A DNA stretch of 10,801 bases, taken from positions 1 to 10,801 of the forward strand of contig JASMAE010000197.1 in NCBI GenBank assembly GCA_030754475.1, given 5' to 3'. Origin of the DNA: Rhodospirillales bacterium. GTDB lineage: Bacteria > Pseudomonadota > Alphaproteobacteria > Rhodospirillales > JASLLV01. How positions within the stretch are numbered: the first letter of the stretch is position 1; every line of letters starts with the position of its first letter. The notes beneath the pieces were generated by a model. That model was not told where the DNA came from. It searched no databases and saw only the letters and a list, made by a program, of their open reading frames with translations. The position numbers were made by a program, and so were the translations under genes. Shown one piece after another: positions 1 to 6,057 of this stretch.

Positions 1-4
1 CGAC

Positions 5-29
5 CGCGCCGCGCCATTCGCGCGGCGCG
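5..29. repeat. GC-rich perfect hairpin at the left edge
   Basis: Bases 5-13 (CGCGCCGCG) are exactly complementary to 21-29, giving a 9-bp stem with a 7-nt loop. No T tract follows on either strand within the visible sequence, so it is at best a weak terminator for a gene outside the window. The rest of 30-247 shows no convincing gene. An open frame runs through it into the DUF6494 gene but has no family-like content. A TTAACCAT octamer lies at 107-114. Confidence 0.35.
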
Positions 30-247
30 AGCACAGGGTGCGTTGTTACAGGGAAACGTCCGCAAGGGCAAGGGAAAGGCCGCGCTTCGGCCCTGCGCGG
101 GCCGGGTTAACCATCGGAAGTGCAAGGGGAATCGGGATGGCGGTCGAGCACGAGATCGAGGGCGCGGTTGCTCGCGCGCCCGGTGTCGGTGAAGCTGGAA
201 CGTCTGCGCGCGCGCCGAGCGGCGCACGGGCTGTCAATTCTCTATCC

Positions 248-472
248 ATGGACAAGGAGGTTCGGATAGACGAGGACGTTTTCAACATGAAAGTGCGAAA
301 GTTCTTGAAAAAGGTGGGCGTCACGTCCCAGCGCGAGATCGAGGGCGTGGTGCGCGACGCGCTCGCCGCGGGCCGCCTCAAAGGCGATGCGAGCGTTGAG
401 GCGCGCATGACGCTCTCGATCGAGGCGGTGGGCTTGGATCAGGTGATCGAAGGCAAGATCGCGCTGCGATAG
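248..472 (+). CDS. DUF6494 family small protein
   Basis: This is a predicted 74-residue soluble, charged protein of unknown function. From memory, its core (DEDVFNMKVRKFLKKVGVTS, then QREIE, a basic/acidic helix and a G-R-L-K-G turn) matches the DUF6494 family, which is typically about 65-75 residues and found in alphaproteobacteria. No signal peptide, membrane segment or catalytic motif is visible. The start is uncertain. ATG 248 gives the family-like length but lacks a clear Shine-Dalgarno. ATG 137 has a good one (AAGGGGA, 6-7 bases ahead) but adds 37 low-complexity residues unlike the family. ATG 287 would cut into the conserved core. The gene converges on sdhB with 46 bp between stops; that gap contains a 12-bp GC palindrome at 501-512. 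It is not part of the sdh operon, being on the opposite strand. Family assignment is fairly sure; function is unknown. Confidence 0.8.
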   Translation: MDKEVRIDEDVFNMKVRKFLKKVGVTSQREIEGVVRDALAAGRLKGDASVEARMTLSIEAVGLDQVIEGKIALR

Positions 473-500
473 CGCGGCCAGCGCGCGGTCCGTTTATAGC

Positions 501-512
501 GCCGCCGGCGGC
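501..512. repeat. GC palindrome between convergent DUF6494 and sdhB genes
   Basis: GCCGCCGGCGGC is a perfect 12-bp palindrome in the 46-bp gap between the two convergent stop codons. It could contribute to a bidirectional, T-tract-poor terminator, but no run of T follows on either side, so termination is only inferred from position. Confidence 0.3.
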
Positions 513-518
513 CGGCCG

Positions 519-1295
519 CTAACGCCGCTGGGCTTGGAGCTTCTTGATCTCGGCGATCGCCTTGCCGGGGTTGAGGTCTTTGGGGCAGGTGGACGTGCAG
601 TTCATGATGGTGTGGCAGCGGTAGAGCCGATAAGGATCGTCCAGGAAGTCGAGCCGCTCGGCCGTGTGTTCGTCGCGGGAATCGGCGATCCAGCGATAGG
701 CCTGCAGGAGGATCGCCGGACCCAGGTATTTCTCCGGGTTCCACCAATAGCTCGGACAGCTGGTCTGGCAGCAGAAGCAAAGGACGCACTCCCACATGCC
801 ATCCAGCTTGGCGCGCTCTTCCGGGCTCTGGCGCCTTTCGCGATCGGCCGGCGTCGACTCGGTCTCGAGCCACGGCTCGATCGCGGCGTATTGGGCGTAG
901 GCCAGCGACAGATCGACCACCAGGTCCTTGACGACGGCCATGTGCGGCAGCGGATAGATCTTCACGTCGCCGCGGATCTCGTCGATGGGCTTGATGCACG
1001 CGAGCGTGTTGGTGCCGTCGATGTTGAAGGCGCATGATCCACAAACGCCCTCGCGGCACGAGCGGCGGAATGCGAGCGTGGTGTCGACCTCGTTCTTGAT
1101 CTTGAGAAGCGCGTCGAGGACCATCGGCCCGCACGCATCCAAGTCGATCTCGAAGGTGTCGAGACGCGGATTGTCGCCCGAATCCGGATCGTAGCGGTAG
1201 ACGTGAAAGCGCTTCATTCGCACCGCGTCTGGCGCGGCCTTGTGGGTGCGCCCGGGGCGCACCTTGGAGCGCGGCGGCAACGAGAACTCAACCAT
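519..1295 (-). CDS. sdhB: Succinate dehydrogenase iron-sulfur subunit SdhB
   Basis: This is the iron-sulfur subunit of complex II, passing electrons from SdhA-bound FAD to quinone at the SdhCD membrane anchor. The 258-residue length is normal. The N-terminal plant-type ferredoxin domain holds the [2Fe-2S] ligands C80, C85, C88 and C100 (CREGVCGSC, then LAC). The C-terminal domain holds ECVLCFCCQTSCPSYWWN and RCHTIMNCTSTCPKDLNP. By alignment with E. coli SdhB, C170, C173, C176 and C237 bind [4Fe-4S], and C180, C227 and C233 bind [3Fe-4S]. Every ligand is present. The first ATG gives the alphaproteobacterial N-terminus (MVEFSLPPRSKVRPG); the internal M27 would remove it. It is the last gene of sdhCDAB, starting 30 bp after the sdhA stop. 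It ends with TAG, convergent with the DUF6494 gene. Confidence 0.99.
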   Translation of the reverse strand: MVEFSLPPRSKVRPGRTHKAAPDAVRMKRFHVYRYDPDSGDNPRLDTFEIDLDACGPMVLDALLKIKNEVDTTLAFRRSCREGVCGSCAFNIDGTNTLACIKPIDEIRGDVKIYPLPHMAVVKDLVVDLSLAYAQYAAIEPWLETESTPADRERRQSPEERAKLDGMWECVLCFCCQTSCPSYWWNPEKYLGPAILLQAYRWIADSRDEHTAERLDFLDDPYRLYRCHTIMNCTSTCPKDLNPGKAIAEIKKLQAQRR

Positions 1296-1325
1296 CGCGC
1301 GCCTGCCTTTTGCCTGTGCCCGCCA

Positions 1326-3116
1326 TCAGTAGATTCGTGCCGCCGGTTCGATGTATGCAACTTGGTCGGTGAGCGTTCGCGCGTGCACCGGCCGGTAGCT
1401 CATGGTCACCCGATTGCCGCTGTCCATCCGGGCGAGCGAATGCTTCATCCAGTTCTCGTCGTCGCGATCGGGGAAGTCCTCGCGCGCGTGCGCGCCGCGG
1501 CTTTCGGTGCGCGCCGCGGCCGAGTGCATGGTGCTCAGCGAACACGCGATCAGATTCTCGAGCTCGAGGGTCTCGACCAGGTCGCTGTTCCAGATGAGCG
1601 ATCGGTCGCTGACCTGAAGGTCCGAGAGGCTCGCCGCCACGTCCTGGATCTTGCGGCACCCGTCTTCGAGGACGTCCGCGGTCCGGAAGACGGCCGCGTT
1701 CTCCTGCATGGCGCGTTGCATGGTGAGGCGGACTTCGGCGGTCTTGGTTGCGCCCGACGCATGACGCAAACGATCGAACCGCTCGAGGATGGCCTCGGTC
1801 GCACGTTCGGGCAACGGCGGGTGCGCCGCGCCCGGAGACAGGATCTCGGCGCAGCGCAACGCCGCGGCGCGGCCGAAAACGACGATGTCGAGGAGCGAGT
1901 TGGTGCCCAACCGGTTGGCGCCGTGAACCGAGACGCACGCCGCCTCGCCGATCGCCATGAGCCCGGGCGCCACCGCATCGGGGTCGTCGGCGGTGGGGTT
2001 CAGGACCTCGCCCATGTAGTTCGACGGGATTCCGCCCATGTTGTAGTGCACGGTGGGAAGCACTGGGATCGGATCGCGCGTGGCGTCGACGCCCGAGAAG
2101 ACGCGCGCGGTCTCGGTGATGCCCGGCAGGCGCTGGGCGAGCACGTCGGCGCCCAGCTGCTCGAGATGCAAAAGCGCGTGGTCGCGCGCGGGTCCGACGC
2201 CGCGCCCCTCGCGGATCTCGATGGTGATCGCCCGGCTGACCACGTCGCGCGACGCCAGGTCCTTGGCGGTCGGCGCGTAACGTTCCATGAACCGCTCACC
2301 GTCGGCGTTGGTGAGGTAGCCGCCTTCGCCGCGCGCGCCTTCGGTGATTAGGCAGCCCGCGCCGTAGATGCCGGTGGGGTGGAACTGAATGAACTCCATG
2401 TCCTGAAGCGGCAGGCCCGCGCGGGCCACCATGCCGTTGCCGTCGCCCGTGCAGGTATGGGCGGACGTGCACGAAAAGTAGCTCCGCCCGAAACCGCCGG
2501 TCGCGAGCACGGTGACGGCGGCGGAGAAGCGGTGAATGGTGCCGTCGTCCAGGTTCCACGCGACGACACCGCGGCAGGCGCCGTCGTCGTCCATGATGAG
2601 ATCGAGCGCGAAGTACTCGACGAAGAACTCGGCGTTCTGCTTGAGGCACTGTTGATAGAGGGTGTGCACGATGGCGTGCCCGGTTCGGTCGGCGGCGGCG
2701 CAGGCGCGTTCCACCGGGGCCTCGCCGTAGTTGCGCATGTGCCCGCCAAAGTGGCGCTGGTAGATCGTGCCTTCGGGCGTGCGCGAGAACGGCACCCCCA
2801 TGTGCTCGAGCTCGAGGACAGCGGGAATCGCGTTGGCGCACATGTATTCGATCGCGTCCTGGTCGCCCAGCCAGTCGGAGCCCTTGACGGTGTCGTACAT
2901 GTGCCAGCGCCAGTCGTCCTCGCCCATGTTGCCGAGCGCCGCGCCGACGCCGCCTTGGGCCGAGACCGTGTGGCTCCGGGTCGGGAACACCTTGGTGACG
3001 CAGGCGGTCTTGAGTCCCGCCGCCGTGGTCCCGAGCGCGGCGCGCAGCCCCGCGCCGCCCGCTCCAACAACGACCACGTCTACGACGTGATCGACGATTT
3101 CGTACGCTTCCGCCAC
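1326..3116 (-). CDS. sdhA: Succinate dehydrogenase flavoprotein subunit SdhA
   Basis: This is the catalytic subunit of complex II, oxidising succinate to fumarate on the cytoplasmic face with covalently bound FAD. It has 596 residues, the usual family length. The N-terminal dinucleotide-binding motif is VVVVGAGGAGLRAA (residues 15-28). H49 in TRSHTVSAQGG corresponds to the histidine that carries FAD covalently (E. coli H45). Active-site residues by alignment with E. coli are H246 (QFHPTG), R290 (LASRDVV, the proton shuttle), H357 (HYNMGG) and R402 (GANRLGTNSLLD). The C-terminus has the typical DRDDENWMKHSL and YRPVH segments. The start is a GTG 7 bp after the sdhD TGA, with GGAG upstream inside the end of sdhD, suggesting translational coupling. 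No damage or missing catalytic residue is seen. Confidence 0.99.
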   Translation of the reverse strand: MAEAYEIVDHVVDVVVVGAGGAGLRAALGTTAAGLKTACVTKVFPTRSHTVSAQGGVGAALGNMGEDDWRWHMYDTVKGSDWLGDQDAIEYMCANAIPAVLELEHMGVPFSRTPEGTIYQRHFGGHMRNYGEAPVERACAAADRTGHAIVHTLYQQCLKQNAEFFVEYFALDLIMDDDGACRGVVAWNLDDGTIHRFSAAVTVLATGGFGRSYFSCTSAHTCTGDGNGMVARAGLPLQDMEFIQFHPTGIYGAGCLITEGARGEGGYLTNADGERFMERYAPTAKDLASRDVVSRAITIEIREGRGVGPARDHALLHLEQLGADVLAQRLPGITETARVFSGVDATRDPIPVLPTVHYNMGGIPSNYMGEVLNPTADDPDAVAPGLMAIGEAACVSVHGANRLGTNSLLDIVVFGRAAALRCAEILSPGAAHPPLPERATEAILERFDRLRHASGATKTAEVRLTMQRAMQENAAVFRTADVLEDGCRKIQDVAASLSDLQVSDRSLIWNSDLVETLELENLIACSLSTMHSAAARTESRGAHAREDFPDRDDENWMKHSLARMDSGNRVTMSYRPVHARTLTDQVAYIEPAARIY

Positions 3117-3123
3117 CCGACTC

Positions 3124-3504
3124 TCAGCTCCCGTAAGCCAGTTTGATCGCCGCCAGCGCGCAACTGGCGGCGCCGAGTGCGGCCAGGAACTTGACCGCGA
3201 TTAGGCTCGCGAGCTTGGAGCCATCGGCGTGGACGTAGTCCTCGATGACCACCTGCAGGCCCAGTTGCGCATGGCGGAACAGCACCAAGACGAAGAGCAC
3301 CGTCAAGAGTACGTTGCCGTGATGGCCGAGAAACGCCTTGAACGTCGCGTGATCGGCGCCGACCAGAGAGACCGCGGCGAACACGAACCAAAGGCTAAGC
3401 GGAATCAGGGCGAGCGAGGTCATGCGCTGGGCCCAGAAATGCGCCGTCGCCTCGCCGGCCGAGCCGTGGCCGCGAACGCGACCCATGGGTGAACGCATGT
3501 CCAT
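3124..3504 (-). CDS. sdhD: Succinate dehydrogenase membrane anchor subunit SdhD
   Basis: This 126-residue protein is the second membrane anchor of complex II, helping to bind heme b and ubiquinone. Three hydrophobic helices are apparent, at about residues 28-49, 63-84 and 100-123. The family motif AHFWAQRMTSLAL (21-33) precedes helix 1. RHAQLGLQVVIEDYVH (77-92) carries H78 and Y90, whose 12-residue spacing equals that of E. coli SdhD H71 (heme-proximal) and Y83 (quinone site). The short, divergent sequence is normal for SdhD; the identification rests on these residues plus the position between sdhC and sdhA. ATG 3504 follows the sdhC stop by 4 bp, with GGAG overlapping that stop. The N-terminal 20 residues are polar and glycine-rich, as in alphaproteobacterial SdhD. 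Confidence 0.96.
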   Translation of the reverse strand: MDMRSPMGRVRGHGSAGEATAHFWAQRMTSLALIPLSLWFVFAAVSLVGADHATFKAFLGHHGNVLLTVLFVLVLFRHAQLGLQVVIEDYVHADGSKLASLIAVKFLAALGAASCALAAIKLAYGS

Positions 3505-3508
3505 GGGG

Positions 3509-3907
3509 TCAGGCTCCCGCCGCGACCGCGTACGCCGCGAGCCAGCTCGCCAGCGTCAACAGCACGGACGCCGCGACCACCAGCCAGCCGGTGGCCCGGA
3601 GCCGATTCATCTCGAAGCCCCAGCCCGCGTCCCAGGCGAGGTGACGGATGCCATTGCAAAAGTGGAAGAACAACGAGAACGTGAGTGCGAACAGCACGAG
3701 CCGGCCGAACCAGCTTCCGAGGACGGCTTGCGCGCGGGTGAACGCCTCGGGCCCATAGGCCGCCGAGGTCAACCAATAGGTCAGCACCAGCGCCCCGAAC
3801 GACAGCGCGACGCCCGTGAATCGATGAGTGATCGACAGCACCGACGTCATCTGTGGGCGGTAGATCATGAGGTGGGGAGAGAGAGGCCGCTGCTGTTGCG
3901 TCGCCAT
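3509..3907 (-). CDS. sdhC: Succinate dehydrogenase cytochrome b556 subunit SdhC
   Basis: This is the large cytochrome b subunit of complex II and first gene of sdhCDAB. With the chosen start it has 132 residues and three membrane helices. Motif 1, RPLSPHLMIYRPQ and SITHRFTG, contains the residues matching E. coli SdhC S27, H30 and R31 (here S25, H28 and R29), part of the quinone site. Motif 2, HFCNGIRHLAWDAGWG, contains the heme b ligand (H82 here, E. coli H84). ATG 3907 is chosen over an in-frame GTG at 3913 because GGTGACC directly precedes it, the same arrangement seen before asd in this window. The GTG would add only two residues. Downstream genes follow at 4, 7 and 30 bp, so all four are probably co-transcribed. 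The promoter must lie upstream in 3908-4300. Confidence 0.97.
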   Translation of the reverse strand: MATQQQRPLSPHLMIYRPQMTSVLSITHRFTGVALSFGALVLTYWLTSAAYGPEAFTRAQAVLGSWFGRLVLFALTFSLFFHFCNGIRHLAWDAGWGFEMNRLRATGWLVVAASVLLTLASWLAAYAVAAGA

Positions 3908-4184
3908 GGTCACCCGCTCTGTGCAACCGGGTTCCGGGCGGCAGCCCCGGACCGCTCGTCAAGTGCGCCGACCCGTTTATACGCTCGCCAGATTGAAGTC
4001 AATTGCGCCCCCGAAGGCTGCGCCATCGCGCGGATTCGCTGGGCCGCTCCACGCGCACGCCCAATCCCGGGCCGAGCGCCGCGATGATCGGCGGCCGTCC
4101 TCGCCCGCGTGCGATCACTCTCAGGCCGTGGAAGCGCGTCGGATAACGTCATGATTCTCGGCCCGTTATACGAGGCGCGTGGGC

Positions 4185-4275
4185 AATATTGTGGATAACG
4201 TGTGAGTGAAATGTGTAAACAGGTGATATTTATTCACAAGATTTAACAAGTGACCGCAGAATTTTTATTGAAACG
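4185..4275. promoter_or_regulatory. AT-rich island with DnaA boxes; possible origin or DnaA-controlled region
   Basis: TGTGGATAA at 4190-4198 is TTATCCACA on the minus strand, an exact match to the DnaA-box consensus TTATNCACA. TTATTCACA at 4230-4238 is a second exact match, on the plus strand. Two further TGTG-starting 9-mers, at 4201-4209 and 4212-4220, each differ from consensus at two positions. They continue at exactly 11-bp spacing from the first box and in the same orientation. The flank contains GATATTTATT (4225-4234) and AATTTTTATTG (4260-4270), the kind of AT-rich DNA that DnaA unwinds. This resembles a small chromosomal origin. No classical origin-neighbour gene such as dnaA, hemE, parAB or gidA is in view, so a DnaA-regulated promoter for sdhC is an equally open reading. 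Confidence 0.4.
4192..4219 (-). promoter_or_regulatory. Possible leftward promoter toward sdhC
   Basis: On the minus strand TTTACA (4219-4214) and TATCCA (4197-4192) are separated by 16 bp, resembling sigma-70 -35 and -10 elements with five and four matches to consensus. The -10 lies inside the exact DnaA box at 4190-4198, so DnaA binding would overlap it. It would give the sdh mRNA a leader of roughly 280 nt. This is a weak match found by eye; other starts nearer sdhC are possible. Confidence 0.2.
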
Positions 4276-4296
4276 TAGGCGTTGCCTACTCATCAT
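4268..4296 (+). promoter_or_regulatory. Possible rightward promoter with a dyad in its spacer
   Basis: TTGAAA (4268-4273) is a five-of-six match to the -35 consensus. After 17 bp comes CATCAT (4291-4296), a four-of-six match to the -10. The spacer holds the perfect inverted repeat GTAGGC-GTT-GCCTAC (4275-4289), a plausible operator for a dimeric repressor. It points toward the structured region and + strand terminator at 4886-4959 and could be the start of that transcript. The -10 is poor, so confidence is low. Confidence 0.25.
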
Positions 4297-4299
4297 CAT

Positions 4300-4959
4300 C
4301 GATGCACGTGAAGGCGTCCGTGCAGCGATTTCTTGGCGGGAACCAATAAATCCTGTGATTTTGCGGTTTCCCCGGGAAGGCGTTGCCCCCGGAGCGGACG
4401 GCGGCGCTTGCGCCACCGAGGCGTCGGGGAGGCGGCTGGTGGCGGGACTCGCGGCTTCGGCCGTGCAGACCGAAGCTAGGCGCCGTTGGGGGGATCCACT
4501 TCCCGTTTGCGGATGAACTCCGGCGTCGCAAGGTGCGCTTCGCCCTTCGGGCGAGGCGGGTCGTGCGGTAGCGGCGCGGACCGATGAAGGCGGCCGGGGT
4601 CGTCTTCAAACGTTCGCGGGAGCGGAGCGGTCCCGGTCGTGGACGGGTCAGACCCCTCAGGGTTTGGACGTTCGGGCCATGACCGTGGCGCGAGGTTCAG
4701 GCGCAAGGGACAGCGGGACGCCCCGATCTCGGTGGCGTGTGGATGGCCGGATCCGGTGACGGCTGCGGCCGGAAGCACGCCAACCCGGTCTTGCGTCGGT
4801 GTTCTCTTTCCAGGGCTCGCCGGGCGGAAGGCACGGGGCCGAAACGGAGCACGCTTTCGCAGGCGCGGAGCCTGGCCGGCTCCTTGAGGCGTCAGGAGCG
4901 TCGTTGCGACGGCGCGGCGCGGGAATCCCAGAGCCCGCGACCCTGACGCCTCTTTTTTT
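4300..4959 (+). ncRNA. Candidate structured noncoding transcript of unknown class
   Basis: The + strand of this stretch contains a series of perfect hairpins. GGCG/CGCC at 4403-4414 and CGCCACC (4411-4417)/GGTGGCG (4438-4444) overlap and so are alternatives. GCTTCGG (4454-4460) pairs with CCGAAGC (4470-4476). A 10-bp stem with one wobble joins 4536-4545 to 4549-4558, with a TTC loop. GGAGCC (4867-4872) pairs with GGCTCC (4878-4883). The branched terminator comes next. No + strand coding gene precedes that terminator, so something noncoding may end there. The left boundary is a guess based on the possible promoter at 4268-4296, and the real RNA could be much shorter. I do not recognise 6S, tmRNA, SRP or RNase P motifs. 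GC-rich DNA forms chance hairpins easily, so this is tentative. Confidence 0.25.
4886..4959 (+). terminator. Branched intrinsic terminator with T7 tract
   Basis: GAGGCGTCAGG (4886-4896) is exactly complementary to CCTGACGCCTC (4942-4952), an 11-bp stem followed at once by seven T (4953-4959). The 45 bases between the arms hold two smaller perfect hairpins: CGTCG-TTG-CGACG (4899-4911) and CGCGGG/CCCGCG (4918-4923 with 4934-4939). The whole is a three-way junction rather than a plain stem-loop. The T run fixes the reading direction as +. No + strand gene lies within several kilobases upstream, and pdxY starts only downstream at 5139. Confidence 0.75.
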
Positions 4960-5138
4960 AGCGGATGCTTCGCGCAAGAACAACAAGATATTGTGTGCCC
5001 GCGACGATAATGTGACACGATGAGGTGGCGTTCACGATTTCGGCGCTGCGGCCGGACATGCGGAGCGAATTCGCTCGACGGCGTTCGGCCCCTTGGCCGC
5101 ACTCCGGCCGCGTCCGTCGTTGAAAACCGGCGAGGCGA

Positions 5139-5990
5139 ATGAGCGTTCTTTCCGTCCAGTCGTCGGTTGTCTTGGGCCACGTCGGCAACGCCGCCGCCGT
5201 GCCCGTGCTTCAGCGCCTCGGGATCGACGTGTGGCCGGTCGCCACGGTCCAGTACTCCAACCACCCCGGGTACGGCGCGTGGCGGGGACGGGTGGCGGAG
5301 CCGGCCGAGATCGAAGCGCTTCTCGCCGGCCTGCAGGCGCGGGCCGCCTTTCCGCGATGCCGGGCCGTGCTTTCGGGGTACCTCGGCTCGGCGGCGACAG
5401 GAAGGGTCGTGCTCGCGGCCGTCTCGAAGATTAAAAAAGCGAACCCGGACGCGATCTACGTTCTCGATCCGGTCATGGGGGATCGCGACGAGGGGATGTA
5501 CGTCACCGACGAGGTGCGCCGGTTTCTCACTTCCGACGCGGTCCCGCTCGCCGACGTGATCGTGCCCAATGCCTTCGAACTCGAGGTCTTGAGCGCCCGC
5601 CCGGTCGCGACCACCGAGGACGCCGTTGCCGCCGCCGACGGCTTGCTCGATCGCGGCCCCCGGTTGGTGGTGGTGACTTCGCTTCGAGCCTCGGACGGAC
5701 CCAAGGACGCCATCTCGGTCCTGGGCGTCACGCGTGATGCGGCCTGGCGCGTCACCACGCCGCTTCTGAAATGCTTCGCCAAGGGCGCGGGCGACGCGTT
5801 CGCCGCCCTGTTCCTGGGGCATCTGCTGGCCGGACGCCGAACTAGGACCGCGCTCGTTCGCGCAACAGCGTCGATCTTCGGGGTCATCGCGAAAACGAGC
5901 GAGATCGGCGCCAGCGAACTGGCGCTCGTCGCCGCCCAGGCCCAACTGGTTCGGCCACGATACCGCTTCGGGGCCGAGCGGCTTCGCTGA
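5139..5990 (+). CDS. pdxY: Pyridoxal kinase (PdxY type)
   Basis: This enzyme of the ribokinase superfamily phosphorylates pyridoxal with ATP in PLP salvage, in the cytoplasm. The 283-residue length is normal (E. coli PdxY has 287). The N-terminus has QSSVVLGHVGNAAA (7-20), the pyridoxal-binding segment with S8, then VQYSNHPGYGAWRG (37-50) and LSGYLGSA (78-85). DPVMGD (110-115) follows in the phosphate and cation region. KGAGDAFAALFLGH (215-228) is the ribokinase signature, with D219 as the predicted catalytic base. The C-terminal SEIGASELALVAAQ segment resembles the E. coli PdxY end. ATG 5139 has a GAGG four bases upstream and gives the expected N-terminus. The gene stands alone except for a receiver-domain gene 67 bp downstream. 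Homology to PdxY rather than PdxK or ThiD is judged by eye and is strong. Confidence 0.94.
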   Translation: MSVLSVQSSVVLGHVGNAAAVPVLQRLGIDVWPVATVQYSNHPGYGAWRGRVAEPAEIEALLAGLQARAAFPRCRAVLSGYLGSAATGRVVLAAVSKIKKANPDAIYVLDPVMGDRDEGMYVTDEVRRFLTSDAVPLADVIVPNAFELEVLSARPVATTEDAVAAADGLLDRGPRLVVVTSLRASDGPKDAISVLGVTRDAAWRVTTPLLKCFAKGAGDAFAALFLGHLLAGRRTRTALVRATASIFGVIAKTSEIGASELALVAAQAQLVRPRYRFGAERLR

Positions 5991-6057
5991 CGCGCCGACG
6001 TCCGGACTCGCCGCGCACGACGAATCCCCTCGCGCCCGACGCCCGTTTCGGAGAATA

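Larger units (their letters stand above)
3908..5138. other. 1.2-kb intergenic region without a convincing protein gene
   Basis: The region separates the divergent sdhC (-) and pdxY (+) genes. Open frames exist on both strands, but none has recognisable family content, and the longest (489 codons on the minus strand) runs antisense through all of pdxY. Composition changes sharply. About 4165-4365 is AT-rich for this genome and carries DnaA-box matches. About 4380-4960 is GC-rich with many short perfect inverted repeats and ends in a terminator-like structure reading on the + strand. 4965-5138 holds the pdxY leader, with a GATAAT hexamer at 5006-5011 as a possible -10 but no good -35. I see no tRNA, and none of the RNase P or tmRNA signatures I know. 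Confidence 0.6.

Noticed and set aside
107..114. TTAACCAT, resembling a CtrA half-site
   Set aside because: It is a single 8-mer without the second TTAA half at the proper spacing or a clear promoter, so chance cannot be excluded.
1203..2351. 382-codon open frame on the plus strand inside sdhA and sdhB
   Set aside because: It overlaps two intact respiratory genes with all catalytic residues and is an antisense shadow of GC-rich codon usage. The same applies to plus-strand frames within leuB, leuD, leuC and asd.
3910..4152. 80-codon minus-strand frame ending at the sdhC start
   Set aside because: It is an Arg/Ala-rich composition frame overlapping the expected sdh leader, with no family match.
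4136..4174. Further TTAT-containing sequences near the island (CGTTATCCG and CGTTATACG types) as extra DnaA boxes
   Set aside because: They lack the CACA half of the consensus (three mismatches) and are not counted as boxes.
4250..4609. Small open frames on both strands over 4250-4609 (88 and 107 codons)
   Set aside because: Neither has a recognisable motif, a good ribosome-binding site or coherent codon use; both run from the AT-rich island into the hairpin-rich segment. A minus-strand segment ending at 4476 has a protein-like stretch (PEFIRKREVDPPNGA), but I see no plausible nearby start for it.
4380..4959. tmRNA, RNase P RNA, SRP RNA or 6S RNA in the structured region
   Set aside because: I looked for their conserved cores and a two-piece tmRNA tag sequence and saw none, so the candidate is left as unknown class.
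4476..5945. 489-codon open frame on the minus strand across pdxY and the intergenic region
   Set aside because: It is antisense to the whole of pdxY, which has clear kinase motifs. The translation is a composition-driven Arg/Gly/Pro-rich sequence with no family pattern.
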